DNA from: Manis javanica
Lineage: Eukaryota; Chordata; Mammalia; Pholidota; Manidae
NCBI RefSeq assembly: GCF_040802235.1
Contig: NC_133165.1
Span: 19,625,623 to 19,689,622 of the forward strand
Length of the DNA: 64,000 bases
Direction: 5' to 3'
In this document: positions 38,200-48,600 of the stretch, piece after piece
How the letters are laid out: every line of letters starts with the position of its first letter
How positions within the stretch are numbered: position 1 is the first letter of the stretch
Notes under the pieces: model-generated
What the model saw: the letters and a program-made list of their open reading frames with translations, nothing else
Told to the model about the DNA's origin: nothing
Database searches by the model: none
Made by a program: the position numbers and the translations under genes

Positions 38200-40110
38200 T
38201 TATCTTTTCTCCCCAATGGTCTTTCTGTTATCAATTTCTAATTTAATTCCATAGTGGTTAGAGGTCATAATTTGAATAACTTGAATTTTTAAAATTTATT
38301 GAGGTTTGTTTGAAGGCCCAGAATATGATTTATCTTGCTAAATGTTCCATGCACATTGGAAGACATTTTGTATTCCGTTGTTTTTAGTACCGAGTTCTGT
38401 GAATGTCAGCTCAGTCCCACTGGTTGCTGGTGTTACTCAGATGTTGTATATCCTCACTGATAGACATGTTCTCCCTACATGTCAAATATATGCGTACAAG
38501 TGCACAAGAATTTGAATTTCTCCACATCCACACTAACATTTGTTACATTTTGTGTTTTTATGGACAATTGTTTTCCTACATGTGGGTGATATCTCACTGT
38601 GGTTCTGATTTGCATTTCCCTGACAAATTTTTAGTGATGATAGGAATATTTTCATGTGTGTGATGGCTATAGGCATCTCTTCTTTGGAAAAATGTCTATC
38701 AGGTAGTCTGCCCATTGTTTAATCATATTATTATTATTTGGGGGGAATTGAGTTGCACGACTGCTTTATATATTTTGGATGTTAGCCTCTTATTGGAAAT
38801 ATCATTTGCAAATATATCCTCTAATACAGTAGGTTACAGATTGCCTTTTTGTTTTGTTGATGGTTTCCTTTGCTGTGCAGAATCTTTCTTGTTTGATGTA
38901 GTCCCACCTGTATATTTTTGCTTTATTTTCCTTTTCCTGGCAAGAAATATCCAGAAAAAATTTACTAATTCCTATGTTAAAAAGTTTATTGCCTATGTTT
39001 GTTACGGAAAATACTGGAGAAACCCAGACTGGATGACTGACGGAAGAACCAAGTGGCACTTGGAGGTCTTGGAATGTTGAGGTTTATTTTACACTGGTGG
39101 GCTCAGAGGGTAGTAGTCTCCCAAGGTCTGGGTCCTGAACAAAGGCAAAGGGGGCAATGTGTATCTTTCTGCCTCTGTATCTGTAACATTCCTACATGCA
39201 CAGCAAACGAACAAGCAAGGGGGAGTAAGTTTAGGGAGTGAGGTTAGGGAGTAAGTGCCTGGCAGAGCAGGGAGAGAAAGGAGGGGAAGTTAAGGGAGTT
39301 TCTGTTGCCTTTGCTAAGAGCAGCAGAAGGGAGCCACCTGGACTAGATTGCTGTCCTTATAAGTTTTTCCTTATCATGTTTACTTCTAGGATTTTTTGCT
39401 TCATCTGTTTAATCCATTTTGATTTTTTCTTGTGTATAGTATGAGATAATGATCTAGTTTCATTTTTTTAATGTAGATACCCAGTTTTCCAAAACCAGTT
39501 TTCTTGAAGAGACTGTCTTTTATTTTCCCTATTGTATATTCTTGTCTCCATTGTCAAGTATTAATTGACCTTATATGGGTGGATTTATACCTGGGCTCTC
39601 TATTCTGTTCCATTGGTATATGTGTCTGGTCTTGTGCCAGTACCAAATTGTTTTGATTACTATAGCTTTGTGGTACAGTTTCAAATCAGAAAAGATGGTA
39701 TATCCAGCTTTGTTCTCTCTCTCAATTGCTTTGGCTATTCAGTGTCTTTTGTGGTTCCATGCATATTTTCAAATTATTTGCTCTAGTTCCATGAAAACTC
39801 CCACTGGTATTTTGGTAAGGATTGTATTGAAACTAAAACTTGCTTTGGGCAGTATAACCATTTTAACAATATTAGTTCTTCCTATGAATGAACATGGGAT
39901 GGCTTTCTATTTATGCCTTACTCAATTTCTTTCATCATTGTATTATAGGTTTCAATAATTATTGATAGGTATAATTTGTTTGGCTTTAGACCTAATGATA
40001 TTTTTCTATTAAATTTTAACACATTTTTATCTTTGACTGAAAATTGCTCCTTGAAGAATATATTGATCAATTTCCCTTGCGTTGTCAATTTCACTTGTTC
40101 CTGATAAGAA
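38200..40110 (-). mobile_element. Old L1 ORF2 (minus), split by a solo LTR
   Basis: Antisense ORF2 landmarks run through the block: 'tccatagtggttagaggtca' near 38255, 'tatctcactgtggttctgat' near 38590 (matching the ORF2 3' region), 'ttatatattttggatgttag' near 38766, 'ctattctgttccattggtat' near 39600 and 'gccagtaccaaattgtttt' near 39635. The order shows an internal gap near 38465 where distant ORF2 parts are joined. The LTR at 39000-39376 interrupts it. No open ORF2. Confidence 0.8.
39000..39376 (-). mobile_element. Solo LTR with 4-bp target-site duplication
   Basis: The block begins TGTTACGG and ends TTATCA (TG...CA), and is flanked by TGTT at 38996-38999 and again at 39377-39380. L1 sequence resumes exactly across it. 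Minus-strand reading gives an AATAAA-bearing 'aaaataaacctcaac' about 60-70 bases from the 3' end, so the LTR points to the minus strand. Four-base duplications are usual for class I ERVs. Confidence 0.85.
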
Positions 40111-40289
40111 GGCAGAAGAGACAATGGCCCAGCACTCTGAGCTGGAGATAGAGACTCCCTGTCATATTAAAAGGAAGAGATTTTCAGGGAGTGCCTAGCC
40201 TCAGCGCTTGTTCCAGAGCTAGGCTAGAAAACCACCCCACCTGAACCCCACATGGGTCCTTAGGGAAACAGTAACTCTAAGTTCCTGAC

Positions 40290-40515
40290 TACAAACCATG
40301 TGAGAGGCACAGTAACAATCACTTTACCTGTAGTTATTCAGTCATTGCAACAAGTCTAGGTGACAGGTACTATTATTTATCCCTATTTTGCTGGGACTTC
40401 CAGAAAGTCACTTTCAAGTCAAGTAACTTGCTCTAAATCCACAGCTTTATGGGTCACAGGCAGGATGTGAACTCAGGCTGTCTGGCTCCAGGGCCTGCAC
40501 TTAAACCAAGCTGTA
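40290..40515 (-). repeat. MIR SINE (minus)
   Basis: 'ggtgacaggtactattattt', 'gtcaagtaacttgctctaa', 'gatgtgaactcaggctgtct' and 'gctccagggcctgcactta' follow reverse-complement MIR order. Confidence 0.85.
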
Positions 40516-41639
40516 TGAGCTCTTGGGTGGGAACCAACTTATCACATCTTTGTTGTGGTATCAATAATGCTCAAGGACCAAACTTTAATTAGGCCAAAAA
40601 TCATTAACTCTGGCAACAGAAGCTGGAGTACCTCTCTAGAAACCCCCTTGGCAGCTTCCTCATTAGGACCATCAATTTCACAAATCTTGTTCTTGACCAG
40701 CAAAACAAAAGGCACACAACTTGTAAAAAATGATCCACAGAGATAACCCAAAAGTGAAAAATGAAGAGAGACTGATCCCTCTGACCTCCAGAAACTCCTG
40801 GGTTAAAGGCTAGGGCCAAGGGGGCTGGACACAAGGACTCTTCAGAGGCGATTCCACATAGAGGAGAAAACAGATGGTGAGGGTAGGTGGGTCCTCCTAA
40901 GTAAATCCAGATCCCAGTTGGGCAACCTGAGAGGCTTCCCTGAGTCACTCCCACCTCCACATGCAACACCCAGGAATGACTTAGCACCACACGACCAAGA
41001 GATCTCTTCAGAGGAAAGGACTGAGAATACCATCAAGTCCAGGGACTAAACTTCAAATACACTGAGGACAAGCTGTCCACACGCACTTCCCTGTCCCTCC
41101 CAACCTCCCCACCAAAACTACATCCCTCACTGATGGGAGGGAGAGGGGCAGACTGGGAAAACCAAAGGATGGTCCCCAGATGGGCTCAGCATTGGACAGG
41201 AAGGGAAGGTTTGCAGGCATGGACAAGGGAGACCTCAAATAAGCTAGGAAAAGAACTGGAAGGAGCTGGAGAATGAAAAAAATAACCAAAACGTAAGAAG
41301 CAAGGACCAGAAAGGGAAACTCCGGCTGACTGGGAAGAACTGGTGACTGGAACAGCAAAGCGCTTGGAGACAGGAGACAAGAGAATAGAAGGGACAGAGG
41401 AGACGAAGCGGCTGGAGAGCTCAGAGACCTCTGGGGACGGAGAGCCAGGAGGTCTAAGTCTCCAGGGATGACACTCTGTCTGTGTGGAGCCTGGAGCGAA
41501 TGGGGACAAGAGGCCTTGGTGGTGGGAATGACTGGGGAGCAGGGGGCCGGAACTGGGTCTCAGTAGGCTGAGGAGTTAAGAGGGACTGAGACCCTGGAGG
41601 TCTGAGGACTGGGGGCCTGGTAACCGGGCAGGGAGGTCG
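40516..41639. other. Purine-rich region beside the CpG island
   Basis: No repeat was recognised. If the CpG island drives a minus-strand gene, this would be its first intron. A minus-strand frame at 40990-40604 has no recognisable family. The purine-rich stretch at 41040-41700 is non-coding as far as I can see. Confidence 0.35.
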
Positions 41640-42255
41640 GAACACGGGCAGAGGCAGGAAAACGGGGGGCAGATGTCTAGGAGCGGGTTGTAAGCGATGG
41701 ACAAGAGTCAGGGACTAGAGAGACGCCTGAGAACTGCGGGTGTCCGGGGCCAGGAACTGGGCGTGCCTGGCATCAGGGAACCGGGAGCTTTGCAACGGAG
41801 GTCTGCGGAGAGCGGGACGCGGGGACCCCGAAGCCGGAGGCGGGTCACTGCGGCGCCGCCGCCACTCACCGCTCATGGTGCCGCTGCCCGGACCGGAGCT
41901 CCAGACAGGCCGGGAGACACCGCGCCCCGCCCCGCCCCGCCGGCCGCCAGCGGACACCCGGGCGCCGTGGGGGCCCCGGGGCTGCGGTTCTGGGCGTTCA
42001 GCGAAGCCGCGGGGCCCTGGCCGGTGCGCCCCCCGTGGGAGCCCCCGCAGGGTCAGGAGGCGGCCGGCCACACAGGACGCCTCCCCGCCGGGCGGGCTCC
42101 CACAGCCGTCGGACACCGCGAGCCGGGCCTCGAGGAAGGAGACCACATCGCTCCAGAGCGCCGGAGGCCGAGAGGGGAAACCGAGTCGTGGGCCAAAGCG
42201 TGGGGACAAGGAGGCGGGCAGCCCCGCAGGGCGACTCGGAGGACACGACTGTTGA
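41640..42255 (-). promoter_or_regulatory. CpG island, candidate promoter
   Basis: Very GC-rich with many intact CpGs and tandem GC boxes ('ccccgccccgccccgccgg' at 41926-41944), in contrast to AT-rich surroundings. On the minus strand a short candidate first coding exon reads CACCATGAGCG followed by GTGAGTGG (ATG at about 41877, donor at about 41870). That is a good Kozak start and a consensus donor, so a minus-strand gene could begin here. Its product is unknown. Long frames on both strands are a side effect of GC content. Confidence 0.55.
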
Positions 42256-42580
42256 GCTGAGATCTGGATGAAGGAGACGGCCCCGGAAGAGAGATTGAGA
42301 GAATCTGAATTTGAGCAAATCAGATCAGATATAAAATTCTGTGCTGTCTCTTGCACCTTTTCTTTTAAAATCTTAGGCATAACTACTTATTAGAATTATT
42401 TCACATATGCTTATGATACAAATATGGAATATTTGCTACCTATTCTGTGTTTAAGATTAATCCTAAACATTTTACCACTTGAGCTCAAGATACTCATTGT
42501 GAATAAGCTCTGCAAGATTTCACGTTGCGTTTTTATATAATAAAAGTCTGAAAATTGATTTTTCATTTTAAATTAAACAG

Positions 42581-42661
42581 GATATGGGTACTGTGGTCCC
42601 TGGAAAGCTGGAATCAGGATCTATTTGTAAAGGCCAACAGCTTGTGATGATGCCAAACAAG
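42581..42661 (+). pseudogene. GSPT1: Isolated GSPT1 (eRF3a) exon with intact splice sites
   Basis: An 81-bp, 27-codon block is bounded by an acceptor (…aattaaacag) and a donor (gtaagag). It encodes DMGTVVPGKLESG followed by SICKGQQLVMMPNK, the GSPT1/eRF3 translation-termination GTPase, domain 2, complete exon. The seventh residue is Pro where the family has Leu at a conserved position, from my knowledge of the protein. No neighbouring GSPT1 exon was found in this window on either side, and flanking DNA has intron character, so this is not a processed copy. Either it is a fragment of a duplicated gene or the other exons were lost. A function within another transcript cannot be ruled out. Confidence 0.8.
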
Positions 42662-42889
42662 GTAAGAGTAAATAATACTCTTTCTCATTTAGATTTTCTC
42701 TTCAAAATATTAGCAAGGAGCCAGAACTTTTCAAGAGCTTAGGGATTTCCATTAAAAACTTGACATTAATATAATGTAATCCTGGATTTTAACAGTTCAG
42801 TATAGCATTTAATACAGAATATATGTGACGGTATAGTTGTTCAGTGACAAATGGGGAAGGGTCAGTATTAGCAACACATTAGAGCTAAG

Positions 42890-43025
42890 ATGCCTCATCA
42901 AGAGATTTTTAGCTCCATTCTCTTACAGGAAGTAAGTAGAGACCTGGAGTGGTTAAGTAACTTGCTTCTGTTAACACAGAATTAAGTGAGCCAGGGCTGA
43001 AAACTCAGGTTTAATCATGATATAA
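42890..43025 (-). repeat. MIR fragment (minus)
   Basis: 'ggttaagtaacttgcttctg' and 'agccagggctgaaaactcag' match the reverse-complement MIR core. Confidence 0.6.
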
Positions 43026-43629
43026 TTGGCTTTTATTTTATTTATTTATTTTGAGTATGTAGCTATGCTGGGTACTAATGTGTTCAAGTAATGCTCCTAA
43101 TTTGTTTTGAGAAGAGGATTTGCCTATATCATGAGTGGGTCTTTTCTTAACTCTATCTTATTGTAATTTCTTCATTATTGGAGAGGGTTTCATTAAAACA
43201 CCCAGATCCCCACCAATGTTTCCTTTGTGTTATTTCTAACTGCTCCATCAGTGATAATTGCAGCTGACATGTTACCAAGAAACTGTTACTATTTTCCAGA
43301 GAGGGCTTCTCTAACAAGTCAAAGATGTTTAGGTAGGAAGACAGACCTGAATCATCAGAGTCTGCAAACAGAGAATTTCTTAGACTTGAGAGAATCTCTT
43401 ACCATGGTCATTCCAGGCACAGTGAATTAAAAAAGGTATCCATTGTCAGTGTAAGGCTTAGGTGTAATTAGCAACTTGCACATTATACTTTTTAGGTTTC
43501 TTGATGCCTTACACATTGGAGGATGGAGCCTCCTATCATAGTCTCTTACTTTCTGAGGCAGTTATCTCTGCCACTTGAAGATGAGTGACAACTGAAGGAA
43601 AATAACAGTCAGGTGAAATCCTTGCTCAA
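43026..43629. other. Intergenic or intronic sequence, nothing recognised
   Basis: No exon or repeat could be supported, including the next expected GSPT1 exon, which I looked for and did not see. Confidence 0.35.
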
Positions 43630-43890
43630 TTTTGTCTGTAGAGCAGTCACAGAAGTAGAATTTGCTCATGGAGATAGAAGGTGGACTGGTGGTTGCCAGG
43701 GGCTGGGGGAGGAAGAATGGGAAGGAACTGCTTAATGGACATAGGGTTGTGGGGTGGTGATGTTTGGGAGCTGGGTACCAGGTATAGTTGTACAACATTG
43801 TGAATGGAATAGATGCCACTGAAGTGTACAATGTAAAATGGATTTAAAAAGTGAATTGTATATAAGTATATACTACAACGGAATGAAACA
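43630..43890 (+). repeat. Old L1 3' UTR (L1MC/ME-type), plus
   Basis: 'ggtggttgccaggggctggg', 'gtacaacattgtgaatggaa' and 'gccactgaagtgtacaatgt' are diagnostic of the 3' end of old L1s. Confidence 0.75.
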
Positions 43891-44189
43891 TACAATTCAC
43901 TGTGTGCTGGTGAACTTAGTGCTGGGCTATTGCTCTAGGTGAGGGGCCTTAATATGAGTTACAGATTCTCTGTGGATGTGATCACCTTATGCTAATTACT
44001 GGGCAGGTCCATGTAACATATCCCAGAGTTGCTAGGCAAACTTTAAAACTGCACTGCACTTTAGTCATCTTGACTCTCAGTGGAAAATAAAGTTAAATAT
44101 TTTAAAAGACATAGATGCCAGACTATTTTATATTAAAAACAGCTAATGGGTAGGCAACCTATGAAATGGCAAAATACAATTACATACCA

Positions 44190-44880
44190 TAAATCTGATG
44201 AGGTTAATATCCAAAATATGTCAAAAAGCCCTGCAACTCAAAAACAAAACAAAAAGATAACCTGACTGGAAAATGAGCAAAGGGCTTGATTCCTCCAAAG
44301 AGGATGTACAAACGGCCAATAAGCACAAGAAAAGACATTCAACATCACTGGTCATTGGGGAAATGCAGATCAGGACCACAGTGAGACAGCACCTCACAGC
44401 CATCAGGAGAGCTATGACCAAAAAACAGAAAATAACAAATGTTGTCAAGGATGTGGAGAAATTGGAACGCTTGTGCACTCTCAGTGGGAATGTGAAATTG
44501 TGCAGCTGCTAAGGAATATGCAATGGTATTTCCTCAAACAAAGAATAAAATCCTATGATCCAGCATAATTTCCACTTCTGCATATATACCCAAAATCATT
44601 AAATACCGAGCTTCAGGAACCTTGGTTCACAGCAGCATTATTCGCAGTAGCTAAGACATGGAAGCAACCTGTCATGTCCATTGATGGATGAGCAGATGAA
44701 CAAAATGTCATGTACACATAACAGTAGGATTATTCGGCTTAAAGGGGAAAGAAATTCTGATACACGACACCAAGGATGAACCTTGAAGGCATTATGCAAG
44801 TGAAAGAAGCTAGTCAGAAAAAGATAAATAACGTATGGTTCAACTTCTATGAGGTACTTAGAGCAGGTAAAATCCTTAAT
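44190..44880 (+). repeat. Old L1 ORF2 3' part, plus
   Basis: Degenerate ORF2 C-terminus: 'agacattcaacatcactggt', 'agcacctcacagccatcagg', 'tagctaagacatggaagcaa'. Frames are broken throughout. Confidence 0.75.
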
Positions 44881-45479
44881 ACCTTTCATAAACTAACAGA
44901 ATTTGCTGGTCTCAATCTTAATTTTTTTGTGACTATGGGTTAAAGATTAGACTAGCTGTATTGTGTTTAGCTATAAAAGACCATATTTGTAGAGAGGGAT
45001 TGTTACACTGGATTATTTGGGCAAAAACTAGTAAACAAGTAAACTTGTCAAGTAGATGATGGAACTGCTAGTTTCTACCCTTTTATCCTGTTACTGTAAA
45101 GAACTTAGCTAACAAACATGGTTATATTTCAGTACTAGGAATGAATTTCAAGGGTCAGGTATCCATAAGGTAAAAACTGCCTTTGGGAAAGAAAAAAATT
45201 ATGTAGGGGCAGAGAGAGAATGCTGCTAGAGCTTAGAAAGTATCTAGAATTCTGGAGGGGAGTGTCATTCTGGATTCTCCATTGTTTACCTACCATCATG
45301 AGATAGTTTATTTCCTCTTGAAGGGTGGTATTTTCTGGTTTGTGTTTCACAAATATGAATTATGTCCAAGGGCAGAAATGGAGTAAAAATATGGAAATAA
45401 TTGTGGGTATTGATGTTAACATTTTTTCTAATCTGTATGTTGTTTCTTAAAAACTATTGCAGTAAAGACGGGTAAATTT
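44881..45479. other. Intergenic sequence, nothing recognised
   Basis: No supported feature. The terminal POM121 exon was looked for here on the minus strand and not found. Confidence 0.35.
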
Positions 45480-45600
45480 TACCATTAGTGACATTTAGTG
45501 CATTCATAGGATTGCGTGACCATCACCCCTCTCTGGCCCCAGAACATTTCCATCAACCCAAAGGCAAGCCCTGTGCCCATGAAACAGCTGAAGTTCTTTC
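45480..45600 (-). repeat. Old L1M fragment (minus) flanking the younger L1
   Basis: 'gtgcattcataggattgcgt', 'gaccatcacccctctctgg' and 'cagaacatttccatcaaccc' are antisense old-L1 phrases related to the block at 20.9-21.3 kb. The younger L1 appears to have inserted beside or into it. Confidence 0.5.
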
Positions 45601-48600
45601 TTTATTTTATTTTATTATTATTATTTTTGGTATGGTTAATATACAATCACTTGAACAACACTGTGGTCAGTAGACACTCCTCATTATCAAGTCCCCCCCA
45701 CATATGGCATTACAGTCACAGTCCATCCTCCCCAGTCCCTTTCCCTTTGGTAGCTGTCAGTCCATTACTGGGTTCTGTAAGTCTGCTGCTGTTTTGTTCC
45801 TTCAGTTTTTTTCTTTATTCTTATACTCCACAGGTGAGTGAAATCATTTGGTACTTGTCTTTCTCCGCCTGGCTTATTTCACTGAGCATAATACCCTCTA
45901 GCTCCATCCATGTTGTTGCAAATGGTAGGATTTGTTTTCTTCTTATGGCTGAATAATATCCCATTGTATATATGTACCACATCTTCTTTATCCATTCATC
46001 TACTCATGGACACTTAGATTGCTTCCATTTCTTGGCTATTGTAAATAGTGCTGCAATAAACATAGGGGTGCATTTGTCTTTCTCAAACTGGGCTGCTGCA
46101 TTCTTAGGGTAAATTCCTAGGAGTGGAATTCCTGGGTCAAGTGATATTTCTATTTTGAGTTTTTTGAGGAACCTCCATACTGCTTTCCACAATGGTTGAA
46201 CTAATTTACATTCACACCAGCAGTGTAGGAGGGTTCCACTTTCTCCACAACTTCACCAACATTTGTTGTTGTTTGTCTTTTGGATGGTGGCCATCCTTAG
46301 TGGTGTGAGGTGATATCTCATTATGGTTTTAATTTGCATTTCTCTGATGATTAGGGATGTGCAGTATCTTTTCATGTTTATGTTGGCCATCTGAATTTCT
46401 TCTTTGGAGAACTGTCTGTTCATATCATGTGCCCATTTTTTAATTGGATTATTTGCTCTTTGTTTGTTGAGGTGCATGAGCTCTTTATATATTTTGGATG
46501 TCATCCCCTTATCGGATCTGTCATTTATGAATATATTCTCCCATACTGTAGGATGCCTTTTTGTTCTATTGGTGGTGTCCTTTGCTGTACAGAAGCTTTA
46601 CAGCTTGATATAGTTCCACTTGTTCATTTTTGCTTTAGTTTCCCTTGCCCAGGGAGATATGTTCATGAAGAAGTTGATCATGTTTATATCCAAGAGATTT
46701 TTGCCCATGTTTTTTTCCTAGAGTATTATGGTTTCAAGACTTACATTCAGGTCTTTGACCCATTTTGAAGTGTATGGGGTTAGACAATGATCCAGTTTCA
46801 TTCTCTTACATGTAGCTGTCCAATTTTGCCAACTCCAGCTGTTGTAGAGGCTGTCATTTCCCCATTGTATGTCCATGGCTCCTTTATCATATATTAATTG
46901 ACCATATATGTTTGGGTTAATATATGGACTCTCTATTCTGTTCCACTGGTCTGTGGGTCTGTTCTTGTGCCAGTACCAAATTATCTTGATTACTGTGGCT
47001 TTGTAGTAGAGCTTGAAGTAATCTGGATACCTTTTATTTCTTTGTGTTGTCTGATTGTCATGGCTAGGACCTCCAGAACTATGTTGAATAAAAGTGAGGA
47101 GAGTGGGTGTGCTTATCTTGTTCCTGATATTAAAGGAAGAGCTTTCAGCTTCTCGCTGTTAAGTATAATGTTGGCTGTGGGTTTGTCATATATGGCCTTT
47201 ATTATTTTGAGGTACTTGCCCTCTATACCCATTTTGTTGAGTTTTTATCATGAATGGATGTCGAATTTTGTCAAATGTTTTTTCAGCAGCTATGGAGACG
47301 ATCTTGTGGTTTTTGTCCTGTTTGTTGATGTAGTGGATGATGTTGATGGAAGTTTTCGAATGTTGTACCATCCTTGCATCCCTGGGATGAATCCCACTTG
47401 ATCCTGATGATCTTTTTGATGTGTTTTTGAATTCAGTTTGCTAATATTTTGTTGAGTATTTTTGCATCTATGTTCGTCAGAAATATTGGTCTGTAATTTT
47501 CTTTTTTTGTGGTGTCTTTGCCTGGTTTTGGTATTAAGAGTGATGTTGGCCTCATAGAATGAGTTTGGGAGTATTCCCTCCTCTTCTACTTTTTGAAAAA
47601 CTAAGGAGGTTGGGTATTAGATCTTCACTAAATGTTTGATAACTTTCAGCGGTAAAGCCATCTGGTACAGGGGTTTTGTTCTTACATAGTTTTTTGATTA
47701 CTGATTCAATTTCATTGCTGGTAAATGGTCTGTTCAGATTTTCTGTTTCTTTCTGGGTCAGCCTTGGAAGGTTGTATTTTTCTAGAAAGCTGTCCATTTC
47801 CTCTAGCTTATCCAGTTTGTTAGTATATAATTTTTCATAGTATTCTCTAATAATTCTTTGTATTTCTGTGGTGTCCGTAGTGATTTTTCCTCTCTAATTT
47901 CTGATTCTGTTTATGTGTCTAGACCCTCTTTTTTTCTTGATAAGTCTGCCTAGGGGTTTATCTATTTTGTTTATTTTCTCGAAGAACCAGCTCCTGCTTT
48001 CATCGATTCTTTCTTTTGTTTTATTCTTCTCAATTTTATTTAATTCTGCTCTAATCTTTATTATATCCCTCCTTCTACTGACTTTGGGCCTCATTTGTTC
48101 TTCTCTTTTTAGTTTCATTAATTGTCAGTTTAGACTGTTCATATGAGATTCTTCTTTCCTGAGGTAGGCCTGTATTGCAATATGCTTTCCTCTTAGCACA
48201 GCCTTGGCTGCATCCCACAGATTTTGTGGTGTTGAATCATTGTTGTCCTTTGTCTCCCTATATTGCTTGAGCTCTGTTTTTATTTGGTTATTGATCCATT
48301 GGTTATTTAGGAGCATGTTGTGAAGCCTCCATGTGTTTGTGGAATTTTTCATTTTCTTTGCCTAATTTATTTCTAGTTTCATACCTTTCTGGTCAAACAA
48401 ACTGGTTGGTACAATTTCAATCTTTTTGAATTTAGCGCAGCTCTTTTTGTGGCCTAGGATATGGTCCCTTCTTGAAAATGTTCCGTGTGCACTTGAGAAG
48501 AATGTGTATTCTGCTGCTTTTGGGTGTAGAGTTCTGTAGATGTCTCTTAGGTCCATCTGTTGTAATGTGTTGTTCAGTGCTTCATTTGCCTTACTTATTT

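Noticed and set aside
41697-42380. Long overlapping frames (up to 221 codons) on both strands in the CpG island
   Set aside because: Stop codons are rare in GC-rich DNA; the frames overlap on all strands, have low-complexity Arg/Pro/Gly composition and match no family.
46898-47401. A 167-codon plus-strand frame
   Set aside because: Antisense of L1 ORF2 across a deletion junction; not a host gene.
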